DNA of 64,000 bases. Source: Welwitschia mirabilis (Eukaryota > Gnetophyta > Gnetopsida > Welwitschiales). The translations under genes were made by a program, and so were the position numbers. Below the pieces are notes generated by a model, which worked only from the letters and a program-made list of their open reading frames with translations, was not told where the DNA came from and did not search any database. Positions within the stretch are counted from its first letter, which is position 1. Each line of letters starts with the position of its first letter. The stretch lies in the NCBI GenBank assembly GCA_051453625.1, contig JBOZIK010000001.1:158170430-158234429 (forward strand), given 5' to 3'. Positions 1-10,931 of this stretch are shown piece after piece.

Positions 1-879
1 AATCCATTTCAAATATGAAAGAGTCTCATCTAGAGATGTTACCTTTGGGGTTTCAGAAGGGGATTTCTTCAAAGGAGTAAAAATATGCATGTGAGACAAA
101 GTCACATGCCTAATGGATAATAAGGGCTGAAGAGTCTCTAAAGAAGAATGCAGATTAACACAAAAATAATGACAAATTCTAGTGATAAGCACAAAGTAGG
201 GTAGAGCCCTAGTTCTGTGGTACTCCAACTGTGAAGCCATATTTTTTAATATTATGTTATGAGCATCAATAGAATGCTCAATTCCTACCAAATACATCAA
301 ATAAGCTCTATAGCTAGCGGCTTTATCATGATGGCTAGCTAAAGGAAAAAAATTATAAGTAAAGATCAGATGAATAAAGTGATATTTAGGAGTCAACAGA
401 GAACTAGAAATAGTGTGCTTCCAAGAATGCAATTTACTGTAAATCTCCCTGGTGACTACTGGCTTGTCTTCCATTGTATTTCTCAGAGGTCAAAATTTCT
501 CATAGTCTCCCTAAGGAAGATTGGTCAACTCTGAAATAAGATCTACTATCACTCTTATCCTTCTACCCAAAACTAGGGTTTTTAGAGTTTTGGTATCATG
601 ATCAAAAGAAGCATTGCAGTAAAACATTCTAGTAAGAAAAGAATATGCAAGACCTAAAACATCTAAGACATAATTTAGATCTTAATCTCTCAAGAGCTGA
701 ATAACATCTCTTAGCTCTCTAAGCTTTGATGAAGCTATAGAGCACTCCTGACACACAGGTTTCTTTTTAAACTTCTCATAGAACTTGTCCAAGGCTTCTT
801 TAGATATTCCATGGAAGAAGTAAGAAGGTTCCCTTGAAGCACTTTCCTTTAGGCCTCTCCTGGAAGTGCTGGCTGCCAT
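1..879 (-). pseudogene. Downstream ORF ('ORF3') copy b, plant transposon-protein-like, broken
   Basis: The start ATG is at 879, with N-terminus MAASTSRRGLKESASREPS followed by YFFHGISKEALDKFYEKF. The frame shifts near 680. It resumes across about 650-490 (SFLTRMFYCNASFDHD, then LVLGRRIRVIVDLISELTNL) with two stops near 480-510. It is then open from about 480 to the window edge (TREIYSKLHSWKHT; SYRAYLMYLVGIEHSIDAH; LEYHRTRALPYFVLITRIC). The pattern resembles the plant-specific 'putative plant transposon protein' family (Pfam PF20167 from memory), often found attached to retroelements. Function is unknown. It occupies the env-like position of some Sirevirus-type copia elements. The 3' end lies outside the window. 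Family assignment is by recognition only. Confidence 0.6.
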
Positions 880-988
880 TCTAAAACCTTGAAGAGAAGA
901 AAAATTGTGAAAAACACTGGATCTAGTTATAAAAATTTCTTAAACTTGAAGAAACTAACTAGATCTAAAGGCTTAAAGATACTAGATT

Positions 989-1088
989 NNNNNNNNNNNN
1001 NNNNNNNNNNNNNNNNNNNNNNNNNNNNNNNNNNNNNNNNNNNNNNNNNNNNNNNNNNNNNNNNNNNNNNNNNNNNNNNNNNNNNNNN
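989..1088. other. Assembly gap (100 N)
   Basis: A run of exactly 100 N, a typical placeholder for unknown size. It separates two near-identical copies of the same ORF3 region: 242-988 aligns with 1089-1810 in the same order and strand. Confidence 0.95.
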
Positions 1089-1706
1089 GGAGCATCAATA
1101 GAATGCTCAGTTCCTACTAAATACATCAGATAAGCTCTATAGTTAGAGGCCTCATCACGATGGCTAGTTAAAGGTAGAAAATTAAAGAAAAGATCAAGTG
1201 GATAAAGCGATATTTAGAAGTCAATAAAGAAGTAGAAATAGTGTGCTTCCAAGAACGCATTTTACCGCAAATCTCTCTAGTGACTACTGTCTTATCTTCC
1301 ATTGTATTCCTCAGAGGCCAAAATTCCTTGTAGTCTCCCTAAGAAAGATCAGTCAACTCAGAAATGAGATCTGCTATCACTCTGATCCTTCTACCCAAAA
1401 CTAGGGTTTCTAGAGTCCTGGTATCATGATTAAAAGTAGCATTGTAGTAAAACATTTTAGTAAGAAAAGGATATGCAGAACCTAAACATCCAAGAAATGA
1501 TCTAGATCTTGATCTCTCAAGAGCCAAATAATATCTCTTAGCTTTGTAAGCTTTGATAAAGCTACAGATCACTCCTGGTACACAGGTTTCTTTTTCAACT
1601 TCTTATAGAACTTATCCAAGGCTTCTTCAGACATTTCATGAAAGAAGTAAGAAGGTTCCCTTGAAACACCTTTCTTTGGGCCTCTCCTGAAAGTGCTGGC
1701 TACCAT
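1089..1706 (-). pseudogene. ORF3 copy a, 5' part, broken
   Basis: This is a second copy of the same ORF, truncated by the gap on its downstream side. The start codon lies at 1704-1706. The N-terminus is MVASTFRRGPKKGVSREPS, then YFFHEMSEEALDKFYKKLKKK, parallel to copy b with scattered substitutions. An in-frame TGA follows near residue 46, where copy b has Cys. A longer open stretch in another frame (1339-1572) covers the PFLTKMFYYNATFNHDTRTL segment, so at least one frameshift is present. The copy ends at the gap in the segment matching 'GIEHSIDAH' of copy b. The upstream TATA box and motif cluster belong to this copy. Expression as an intact protein is impossible. Confidence 0.6.
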
Positions 1707-1843
1707 TCTAAGACCTTAAAAAGAAGAAAAACTAAGAAAAATACTAGATCTAGTTGCAAAGATCTCTTAACTTTGAAGAAACTAACTAGATTTTAAGGCT
1801 TGAAGGCACTAGAATGAGATGGAAATGGATTAGGGTTCTAGCT

Positions 1844-1851
1844 CTTTTATA
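1844..1851 (-). promoter_or_regulatory. TATA box of putative internal ORF3 promoter
   Basis: On the minus strand this reads TATAAAAG within ATTCTATAAAAGAGC, about 138 bp before the ORF3 start at 1706. The transcript leader would begin with GAACCCTAATCC, a leader motif also seen next to the LTR TATA region of this family. Confidence 0.5.
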
Positions 1852-1926
1852 GAATGAGGAAAATAGGCATATTTTACAAAGAAATTGGGTCTATTGACTA
1901 AACTTCTACACTGTAATCTATCAGGT

Positions 1927-2062
1927 CCAGTTGACCGCTTCAACATCTGGTCGACCCATCGAGACGCAGGTTTACAGTACTAGAAGGGGTCCGGGCGACT
2001 AGGCTTTGAGGCCAGTCAACCGACCGCATCTGGTCAACCGAATCATAGATCTAGTCGACCGC
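1927..2062. promoter_or_regulatory. GTCGACC/GGTCAACC motif cluster upstream of ORF3
   Basis: Five occurrences of a (C)TGGTCGACC / CAGTTGACC / GTCAACCG type motif fall in both orientations within about 135 bp. The stretch is visibly richer in G and C than its surroundings. The same motif cluster fills the U3-like part of the A1 LTR (6011-6385) and the A2 LTR (about 11100-11400). The cluster lies 80-220 bp upstream of the TATA box at 1844-1851. Confidence 0.6.
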
Positions 2063-2192
2063 CTTACAATTAGATAAGGGATGGTGTACCAAAATCCAGA
2101 TCACTTTTATAATAGATAAAATAATTATCAGAACTAGAGTTTACATCAAAATTGATAGAAAAACATTTAATTTTGTTACTATTTTTTCTAAA

Positions 2193-2640
2193 TTATTGAT
2201 TTTCATGTATTGATTGATCTAGAGTTTTAATATCTAAACTATAAGAATTATCAACACGTTTTACACATAAAATAATAGCATTTTTTTTCTCATTCTCAAG
2301 TATATATTTTGATTTATCAAATATTTTTCCTTTATCACACACTTGACTAACGCTTAATAAATTGTATTGTAAGCCATTCACATAAAGTATATTATTAAGA
2401 TTAGATGATATACCTCCTTTGATACTATCTGTACCTTCTATTTTTACTGTTTGGTTATTTCCAAAGATGACTTCTCCATCATTTATGCTCTTTAACCTTT
2501 GAAAACTTGATTTATCTCCTATCATATGCATTAAACAACTGCTATATAGATACCAACTTTTCACATAATATTGTGACACAAAGCTTTGGAGATTATTAGC
2601 TTTAACCCACTTAGTATTATTTGACTTAGGTGGTATATTA
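2193..2640 (-). pseudogene. Copia A1 protease / start of pol
   Basis: Reading right to left, the segment YLYSSCLMHMIGDKSSF is the copia aspartic protease neighbourhood. The catalytic Asp-Ser-Gly triad is lost (Tyr-Ser-Ser in its place). It is followed by NNILYVNGLQYNLLSVSQ and a Cys-Asp-Lys-Gly, the standard end of the protease domain leading into the GAG-pre-integrase linker. The ORF stops at 2193. Beyond it there is no His-Cys integrase zinc finger, no DDE core and no RT motif before the ORF3 promoter region, so pol is deleted from here on. The remnant is about 130 residues, against well over 1000 for a complete copia pol. Confidence 0.75.
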
Positions 2641-2659
2641 ATTTAAATGATAAAGCACT

Positions 2660-4186
2660 CACATGATTAGATGTAATCATCATATATCTAAATTTACAAA
2701 ATAGTTTAGAATGATTAAGTCTACCACAAAAATTACATAAGATATTGAACATAAACTTACTTGTTTGGTTTACATTTTTTCGAGAAATCTATGCTTCAAA
2801 ACCAATGCCTAATTTGTCTCCATTTTGCTTTCATATTCCAAGCATCTATTCTAGTTTAGATGAACTACCAGAAAACATGTTTACAAAGAATGAAAAATCA
2901 TTTACCTAAGTTTTAACCTGAAGTTATCGGATTTGAGTACTTTGCACTTTTCTTTTACTTCCTCCTTTTCTTTTGTGATGGTATTCACTAATTTGTTCAA
3001 TTCATTAATTCTTTTGGCAAGCTTTTCACATTCTTCATATAGCTCTTGAAATATTTCTTCTAACTCATCTTCCTCCTCATCAATCCTATATCTAAGTCAT
3101 CTAATCTTAAACTACTAGATACATTCTTGAGAGATAATACTAGGGCCATGGAAGATAATCTCCTTTCTCTATCTGATCTATGATTTGAGTAGTTTTTTTC
3201 ATCTTCATCATCTTCATTATTTCAATTTTCTATCAATAGGTGTTTTTAGGCTTTCTGCTTTCTCTTTTGATATTGGAACATTCATTGGCCATATGTCCAA
3301 ATCCTTTACATGAATAGCACTGAATTTTCTTTTCCTTGTCCTGTTCTCTTCTTTGTTTTGGATTGCTTGTCCTTGGATTTCTGCTTTGTTATCCTTCCTT
3401 TTTCTTGTAGAAAAATCTTTTAAAATATTTAGCTAGAAGATCCACCTTATCATTGTCAAGTTCTTCATCTGATCTATCAGATCTGTAATCTTCCTGCACA
3501 TATTTCAAAGTAATACCTTTTCTTATATCTTTAGTGAATGTAAGTTCATAGGTTTGAAGGTTACCTTGAAGTTCTTCTAATGCCATTGCACTGATTTTTT
3601 TGCTTTCTTTGATGGCTGTTACCTTTAGTTCAAATCTTTTGGACAGGGATCTCAAAAATTTCCTTACCACTTTGCTTTCTTCCATACATTCTCCGAGGCT
3701 TGCCATTGAGTTTACTATATCTGTAAATCTAGAAAAAAATTCTTGTAAGGTTTCTTCATCATCTATATGAATGTCTTCAAATCTAGAAATAAGCATTTGT
3801 AGTTTTACTTCTTTAACAGTGGAGGTTCCTTCATGTGTGACTTCCAAAATATCCTAAGCTTCTTTTACATGGTTATAGTTCACAATTCTTTTAAATTCAT
3901 TTGCACATACTACACAAAGAATAGCATTAAGAGCACAAGCATCTATTATGGATTTTGTTTTATCTACGGGAGTCCATTGGTCTTTAGATTTAAGAACCAA
4001 GATAGTATTTCCATCTGCATCTGTCTGGGCTATCATAGACATAGTATGACCTTTGTAAATGATCTCTTCTACATTGGCATCTAGGGATCTAAGAAAAATC
4101 CTCATCCTAGCTTTCCAATGGGAATTGTTTGAACCATCGAATATGGGTGGATGACTAGTTGAAAATCCATTAGTTGGGTTACTCAT
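2660..4186 (-). pseudogene. Copia A1 gag (copy 2) with intact CCHC zinc knuckle motif
   Basis: The start ATG is at 4186 (MSNPTNGFSTSHPPIFDG, then SNNSHWKARMRIFLRSLDA). This is the typical copia Gag N-terminus, followed by the UBN2-type core (SRFEDIHIDDEETLQEFF; KFLRSLSKRFELKV; MALEELQGNLQTYEL). An amber stop at 3854-3856 replaces the Trp expected in EA-W-DIL, and the same frame then continues to 3389. The region 2930-3120 encodes an acidic coiled-coil-like segment. A zinc knuckle CNFCGRLNHSKLFC (CX2CX4HX4C) is encoded at 2696-2737, in another frame. Gag would form the virus-like particle. Several stops and frameshifts make this copy non-functional. Confidence 0.85.
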
Positions 4187-4238
4187 TTTTAGGGTTCTTA
4201 AATCTAGATCTGTAAAAATATCTCAAAGACTAACCTAA

Positions 4239-4252
4239 GCTCTGATACTAAA
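4239..4252 (-). other. Primer-binding site (tRNA-iMet type), second copy
   Basis: On the minus strand it reads TTTAGTATCAGAGC, one change from the canonical plant TGGTATCAGAGC. It lies directly downstream of an LTR end at 4253 and 53 bp upstream of the gag ATG at 4186. Confidence 0.75.
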
Positions 4253-4297
4253 TGATAGGATCGAGAAGCCTGGGGGAGGTGAATAGGTTCTTTTCAA
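4253..4297 (-). repeat. LTR tail fragment next to gap
   Basis: On the minus strand this ends CTATCA directly before the PBS. It matches the tail of the LTR at 5074 (TGATAGGAyyGAGAA on the plus strand). Only 45 bp are visible before the 100-N gap at 4298-4397. Confidence 0.7.
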
Positions 4298-4397
4298 NNN
4301 NNNNNNNNNNNNNNNNNNNNNNNNNNNNNNNNNNNNNNNNNNNNNNNNNNNNNNNNNNNNNNNNNNNNNNNNNNNNNNNNNNNNNNNNNNNNNNNNN
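4298..4397. other. Assembly gap (100 N)
   Basis: A placeholder gap between an LTR tail and the interior of another gag copy. Confidence 0.95.
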
Positions 4398-5007
4398 TCT
4401 AATGCCATTGCACTGATATTTTTACTTTCTTCGATGGCTATTACTTTCAGTTCAAATCTCTTAGGCAGAGATCTCAGCACTTTCCTTACTTCTTTGCTTT
4501 TTCCCATACATTCTCCAGGCTTGCCATTGAGTTTACTATATCTATAAGTCTGGTAAAAAAATCCTGTAAGGTTTCTTCATCATCCATATGAATGTCTTTA
4601 AATCTAAAAATAAGCATTTGCAATTTTACTTCTTTAACAGTGGATGTTTCTTTATGTGCAACTTCCAAAATATTCCAAGCTTCTATTGCATGGTTATAGT
4701 TCATAATCCTTTTAAATTCATTTGCACATACTGCAAAAAAAATAGCATTAAGAGCATGGGCATCTATTATGGCTTCAGTTTTATCTGTAGGAGTCCATTG
4801 GTCTCTAGATTTGGAAACCAAGATAGTGTTTTCATTTGCATCTGTCTGGGCTATCATAAGCATAGTATGACCTTTGTAAATGACCGCTTCTATATCAGCA
4901 TCTAAGAATCTAAGAAAAATCCTCATACTGGATTTCCAATAGGAATAGTTTGAACCATCGAACATGGATGAGTGACCAGTTGAAAATCCTTTAGTCATGT
5001 TACTCAT
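4398..5007 (-). pseudogene. Copia A1 gag (copy 1), N-terminal part
   Basis: The start ATG is at 5007 (MSNMTKGFSTGHSSMFDG, then SNYSYWKSSMRIFLRFLDAD). It is open to about residue 173, then frameshifts near 4500 into KEVRKVLRSLPKRFELKV before the gap. It aligns throughout with the gag at 2660-4186 but keeps the Trp codon (HAIEAWNILEVAH) that is an amber stop in the other family-A copies. It sits 66 bp downstream of the 5' LTR end. It is truncated by the gap at 4398. Confidence 0.8.
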
Positions 5008-5073
5008 TTTTAGGGTTTTTAAGTCTAGATATGTAAAGATCTCTCAAAGACTAACCTACACTCTAATATCAAA

Positions 5074-6536
5074 TGATAGGACTGAGAACCCTAAAGGAGG
5101 GGGTGAATAGGTTTTCTACAAAAACTTTAAGCTCAAAACAACTTGACAGAATCTAATCATAGATAGCATATAAATCAATAATAAAATCACAATCATGCAT
5201 ACAACTCATAAATAAATAAAAACAGAAAGTAAACCATAAAATAGAAACTACCAGTTTAGATGCACATAGAATTTATAGTGATTCAAGNNNNNNNNNNNNN
5301 NNNNNNNNNNNNNNNNNNNNNNNNNNNNNNNNNNNNNNNNNNNNNNNNNNNNNNNNNNNNNNNNNNNNNNNNNNNNNNNNNNNNNNNTATAGTGGTTTAG
5401 GAACTCCTCTACTTCACTCTCGATGATCAGCTTCTCCCAAGCTTGATCTTGGATCTCTATTACTTCATAGGTTTTGCTAGGCTTACTTATTAACCCTTAC
5501 AAGCGGACTTTTATAGGCTAAGTCTTAACCTTAATAATGGACTTTTGCAGGCTACATCTCAACCTTTAACAATGAACTTTTGTAGGCTAAGTATCAACCT
5601 TTAAACATAGATAGAAGTGAGGCAATGAATCCTTTGTAGCTATGATATCACTTATTTAGTAATAGTACATAGAATGAAGCTCTTCTTCAAATAAATATAG
5701 TGTTAAAGTTCTTAGGTCTAATTTTGAGTGATGTCCTAATCTAAGAATAGACATCCTCAATTAGATATGAATCAGTACAAAAGATGTTCCAATAAAATAT
5801 GCTACTTGATCTTTCAGATCCACAATGAATATACCAGTTTTGAAGCCAAAAAGATCTCTAGGTCATCTCTTGCCTAGGTATTTATAAAGGAGGGTTATTA
5901 GGGTTTAATACAATTGAATTATACCTCCAACGGCTATAAATGACTAGAAAACGATTAGGTAATGGCTGGGTAATGAATACATAATGTCTATAAGATCTAC
6001 TTTTCTGTACCGTCCAGTCGACCCTAGAGATATCCGATTGACATCATAAGAACTTGGTTGACATCATCCTGGGTCTGGTTGACCCCTTATCTCTCGGTCT
6101 GGAACTATGAACTTTGTCAGCTTCTCAAGTTCAGTCGACTCTATGACAATCCGGTTAACCCTTTTTCTTTCAGTCTGGGACTTGACTATTAGCTTCTTAA
6201 ATCTGGTTGATCCCATGAATATCTGGTTGACCCCATTTCTCTTGGTCTGGAACTATTAGTTCTTGATATTATAAGTCTAGTTGACCCCTTTATAATTTGG
6301 TTAACCCCTCTAGATTCAGTTTATTTCTTTTGTCTGCTTCAGGTGCAGTTGATTCCTTTAGGATTCAGTCAACTCCCATTGGAAGTAAACATAACTAAGT
6401 AGTTTCTTTCATGCATTTTGGTCCACATCTTTCTCCTGCATATCTCAAACTCACTGCACACAATATCCAATAAATTTGCACTACACCAGAGGAATTAATT
6501 TGACATTAATTGGCAAGTATAATATAATAATATGCA
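5074..6536 (-). repeat. Copia A1 5' LTR (family A)
   Basis: Read on the minus strand, it starts near TGCATATTATTATATT (start uncertain by about 15 bp) and ends CCTATCA at 5074. A degenerate PBS (TTTGATATTAGAGT, 5060-5073) follows. It contains about eleven GGTTGACC/GTCGACC-type motifs at 6011-6385, then TTTATAAATA on the minus strand (5877-5890) as the likely TATA box. Further on are the repeated 'AGCCTACAAAAGTCC / AGGTTGAGACTTAGCC' units (5490-5610) shared with the A2 LTRs. A 100-N gap (5288-5387) lies inside. The bases flanking that gap partly repeat each other (TATAGTGATT and TATAGTGGTT), so the gap may be artificial. Confidence 0.8.
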
Positions 6537-9458
6537 TGTCATCAGCTAAGGTTTAATAAAAAGGAATGCCTTATAAAAAAATGAAATTCTATATCTACTT
6601 TTGATTAGCATCTCAATAATCTTTATAATGTCATATACAAATTCTGCTCTAAGCTCTAGGTATGATGCATAGTAAAATTCTCATATATATTATTGATGAA
6701 ATCCAATTAGGATTCATAAGTTATCCACTAATTCATAACAATATCATCTTAGAAAATAAGATAGTTAGATAAAATCATAGAAAAATGAAATCAATAATGT
6801 TTTTAAAATTAGATATCATGAATAATTTGAATTAAGCGCATTAGAAGATCATCCTATTTTGTCTATTAGAAAAAGAAGTTAGTCAACCACTAATTAATAT
6901 TATTAAGTTTTAATGAAACTAATTTAGTTTAAACAAATCATTAATAGAGAGTGCTATAGATTGTTTAAGTGAAAATTAAGACTAAAGTAAGAGAATTTAT
7001 TTTTCCCCTTTTTTTTGATGCATTCATGGATTCCTCCCATACATTCTTTAAAAAGTCATATTAGAGGTACACCCCATGTTTATTCATACATAATATTACA
7101 ATTTGTGGATGATATTTTGCATTAACACTTACATAAACATTGCATCTAAGGTAAAAATCCCTCATTAAAAATTTCTATTTATTTTCTAGGTTAAAAATCA
7201 TATGGAATAAATGAAAAACATATTTTATAGAAACTAATTTAATTAGTTAAATAAAAACTTTGTTTTTTCCTCATGTGTCATAGATTTATTGCTAAAAATA
7301 TTTAGGATTTACAATTGATATATATAATAATAGAGAAAAATACAAACATAAGAAATTAATAATAAAGGTTTAAAAATCACAAATGGTTAAAAAAATTTAG
7401 TGATGTTGAGAAACTCTTCTAGCAAAAGATTATATTAGTTGACAATTTATGTGCCATTTTTCTTTTCAATCATAACTAATGTTAGTATAGGTAGGGGTAG
7501 GGATGAATTGGGATAGATTAGCCATATAAAATCATTAGATTTTGTACTTAAGATGACATGGATTTCCATGTGGGCAAAAAATACACCAAACTTTCTACAT
7601 CAAATGACCTAACAATATATGCCTTTCTATATTAAAATCCATTACCTTACCAAGAGTTACTTATAAAATTAGTTTAAGTATCATGTTATTATTAACTAAT
7701 ATCTCATATTTTCTTTATTATTAACTAATATCTCATATTTTCTAACATTCTCACTTTTAAGATTATAGGACATGAAGACATGACATCTTACAAAACTCAT
7801 AAAGTTATATCATTATGGGTAATCTAATAATTTTATAATGTAGATTCCTAATTTACATTTTTCATGAAGTCCCATAAATAATGTAAAACATTACTTCAAT
7901 AATACTTAAGTTGCTCTAAATAATGGTAATTAATTATGTAATATATCTAAATTATAGTCTTTATTCTATTTTAATAACATTTTCAAGAACAAAGATTCTA
8001 GTTAATTTGTGATAAAATGATATTTATGATAAATATTAAAATGAAAGAAGTATGATATCCATGCTACCTCTTAATATCATTTTGTCATAAATATCTTAAT
8101 ATTTATTTTTAAGTTTATTTGTTTCATTTTTTAATTAATTATTTTAGTTTTGTATTTTCTTATTGGAGATATTGTAGCTTCTTTTATCTCAAGCTGCTTA
8201 TCATGCTACTCCATGCTGTGGTTCTAGGATTTAGATGTTTTAACATAATTTGATAATTTTAGTGGGACACAAGGGTATATCTACATGCCAAGATTCTTAT
8301 TTCTTCTTCTTTGATGCTTTAGCTATGAAGTTGGATATGGATCTTAGCTCATTTATATCTTTCTTGTGTTTTCTTAACTACATGAATAATAGAATGGATT
8401 TAGCTCAACTTTATAAAAAAAGATTTATAAGTGCATTATTCAACTTGAGACAAAAGGGGTATAGAATGAAAACACTCATTCTTCAACTCATCCATGATAA
8501 AGTTTTCCTTTTGGTTAATCTAAAAATGACCTTTCTTCATCATTATATCTAATTGTTCTTGGAATTTATTAGCATTGTGAATGGAAGATAAAACTTTATA
8601 ATAAAATATTTATTAGTGGTTAAATATAGATAGGCATCATGAATAATGATGTCAGAACTTTCATATAGTTGTTTACGAATGTATACTATGCTAGATGGAA
8701 CTAGATCCAATAACTTTGGTTCTCCTCTAGTTGGATGCTTAAAATGTGTCTTTTCCTTTTGTTTTTGTTTCATACCTATTTTTATCCTAGATAACTTAGG
8801 ATGCTAGCCTTTAGGAGGCTTTCCTTTAGGAGGAGTTAATGTCTTAACTTACTAAAAAGTAGGTAGACAAACTATATAAGATAGGCTCATTTTATGTGAT
8901 TTAGGCTATATGTTTCAAATCATGAAGATTCTTTTACAAGTTTTCTAATAGGGAGAATGGGATCGATCTTGTTCTCCTAAATTACAATATAAAACCAAAG
9001 AATAACTTAACATTTCATAAAGACCTTTGAGTCTTGAGGACTTACCTCCTCTATTTTGAAGTTGTTCTATGGAGCCAAACTATTATAGTTACCAGAATTG
9101 TGTCATAATAGAAGTAGCTCCTATTTTGTTTAGTAGATTCTTACTTTTGAATTACATAAATATTATTATATAGATTTATTATAATTGTTTTGAACCAAGA
9201 AATGTCATTTCTTAAATATTACAACCTCAACCATGACATTGTCTTCTTACTATTAATTGGGATAATTCTCTAGTTGATAATGACTAGTGCCACTTTGTAA
9301 GTCTCTTTTAATAAAGATATAGAAAATTTTCTTTTGTTTACATAGGCTATATTCTTTAAAAAATATTTTTACTATTTTCACCTAAGTGTTATTAGAGATT
9401 TTTTATTTTATCTAAAATAAGTGAAGTAGCAGGGAATCAAAATTACACCTCATTCTCT
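6537..9458. other. AT-rich spacer, no gene recognised
   Basis: No protein family is recognisable in either strand. Open frames at 8250-8552 (plus) and 8549-8773 (minus) show no familiar motif and no good context. Positions 7470-7740 resemble 39060-39310 in the same orientation (shared TAGTATAG.TAGG and AAGATGACAT blocks). Confidence 0.6.
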
Positions 9459-10825
9459 TGACAAGACCAATACAGAATGTGATATTTTGATATTTCTATT
9501 AACATGTAAAAATGACATTACAATTAACGTAAATGACCAATTGACCTTAATAAGAGACGTTAATATCATCGATTTTATCATAAAACTATTTCTTCTATTG
9601 GTTTTCACATAAATTATAAACTTAACTATTTTCCATAACATTTTCATGTGCATTATGCTTAATTTGAGGTCATACCTTAATTTCATCAGTCCACTTAAAA
9701 CACTAGCACTACCAGCCAAAACTATTAATGCTACTAACATATGTGCTTAAACTTCCTTCAAACTCACATTTCTGGCATGTTATGGAAAATTAGATAGAAT
9801 GAAGTTATGGGCTTAATCAAAATCCACATAAGAAATTAATTGTAGTATTATTAGCATGTGTTGGTGATGACAAGAATTTGCAAAATGACATTTGACAGGG
9901 TTGATTAGGAAGTGGAAACACATGACATAGTCAATGGTTGGCAATAGCTACAACACTCCATAGCTAAGTGGTGATTTTATCATAAGCATCTTCACTAAAT
10001 AGAAGAAAAGACAAACCATTCTATCTAATGTAATCATTTAATTATCCACCTAATGCTATAAGCCAAGGGCTTGTAACCATCCCTTTCCCCTATCTCTCAC
10101 TATAAAAGGACCTCAAATGCTTCATTGTATCATCTTTCGCTTGGATAATTATAGCACTTTAGAGAATTGACTTGTGATATCTTTCTAGATAACTCTTAGG
10201 AAAAGTAAACTAGTCTTTAAGGATTGCTTGAGGAGTTCCTCCTACTTTCTTATTCCTATGCTATAAAGTTGTTCTTTTTATAATGAAAAAGTTGTTTTCC
10301 TTTGATTTTAATTCATGAGAAAAACTATAGATGAAATGCTTAGGTAATTACTTTAACAATCAAGTTCATTTTAGTTATGTGAACTTCTTTTTATTACTTA
10401 GTCTTTTAATTTCATAGATCTTAAGTACTTTATGATTCCTTACTTTTTATAGTTATTTAAGACTAAGGTGTTGATTGGATTTACCATTTATTATATGGTG
10501 GATAAGATTATGCCCTATGAATTAGACTAAAATCACTTGATGGTTTTCATTGTTTTGCAAGAAGGCAATTGAACAACATTAGAGTGAAGGACTATTTAGG
10601 AAAACTGATAATACCTTAAAGCTAGTTTGCTTCCCTCCTCTCTATAATGAATTTCAACTCAACTCTAAAATTCACTTTATCTCTTTTTCTCTTTTCTTTA
10701 TTTTTATAACCTACTTTAAAGTTAAAATGGTATAAATCCAAACCAATACCTAATGTTACCCCTGATGAAGAATGATAGCTAAGTAAAAACTTAGCTTAAA
10801 TCTAGATAAGGTTTTACAATTATCA
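9459..10825 (+). repeat. Athila-like 5' LTR
   Basis: This aligns end to end with 37014-38365, for example CTTCTATTGGTTTT at about 9591 and 37133, ATCATCTTT.GCTTGGA after the TATA box, and AAGAATGATA.CTAAGTAAAAA near the end. It begins TGACAAGACC and ends ATTATCA. The left border is approximate because homology fades there. An AATGAAAAAGTTGTTTTCC segment downstream of the TATA box may hold the polyadenylation signal. Confidence 0.75.
10101..10108 (+). promoter_or_regulatory. TATA box of Athila-like 5' LTR
   Basis: TATAAAAG lies within CTCACTATAAAAGGACCTC and is conserved at 37650-37657 in the 3' LTR (CATTATAAAAGAGCCTC). This marks the U3/R border. Confidence 0.65.
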
Positions 10826-10931
10826 AATTTTAATGTAATTATTGAGAATAATAACATGGTAGAAGTTTAGAAGAGCACTAGTTTTTATTTTTACAAGATT
10901 TATACATAAGTTTTATTTCTCTAGTGGTGGA

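Larger units (their letters stand above)
1..6536 (-). mobile_element. Copia element A1 (gag-PR-ORF3, pol-deleted), truncated by window edge
   Basis: This is a Ty1/copia LTR element read right to left. The order seen is 5' LTR (5074-6536), degenerate PBS, gag N-terminus (4398-5007), a gap, an LTR tail with a second PBS (4239-4297), a longer gag with zinc knuckle (2660-4186), protease (2193-2640), a GC-richer motif cluster with TATA box (1844-2062), and two copies of a downstream ORF (1-1706). No integrase, reverse transcriptase or RNase H is recognisable between protease and the downstream ORF, so the element is non-autonomous. Its 3' LTR lies outside the window, so no TSD can be tested. The LTR-gag-LTR-gag order could be a real tandem or an assembly join, because a 100-N gap sits at that point. 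Confidence 0.8.

Noticed and set aside
889-1101. Plus-strand ORF spanning the gap at 989-1088
   Set aside because: Half is N and it runs antisense to the ORF3 leader.
3833-4905. Plus-strand ORFs at 3833-4084 and 4588-4905
   Set aside because: They are antisense shadows of the two gag copies and resemble each other only because the gag copies do.
8250-8773. ORFs at 8250-8552 (plus) and 8549-8773 (minus) as genes
   Set aside because: They have no recognisable motif, lie in AT-rich spacer DNA, and are of a length expected by chance.
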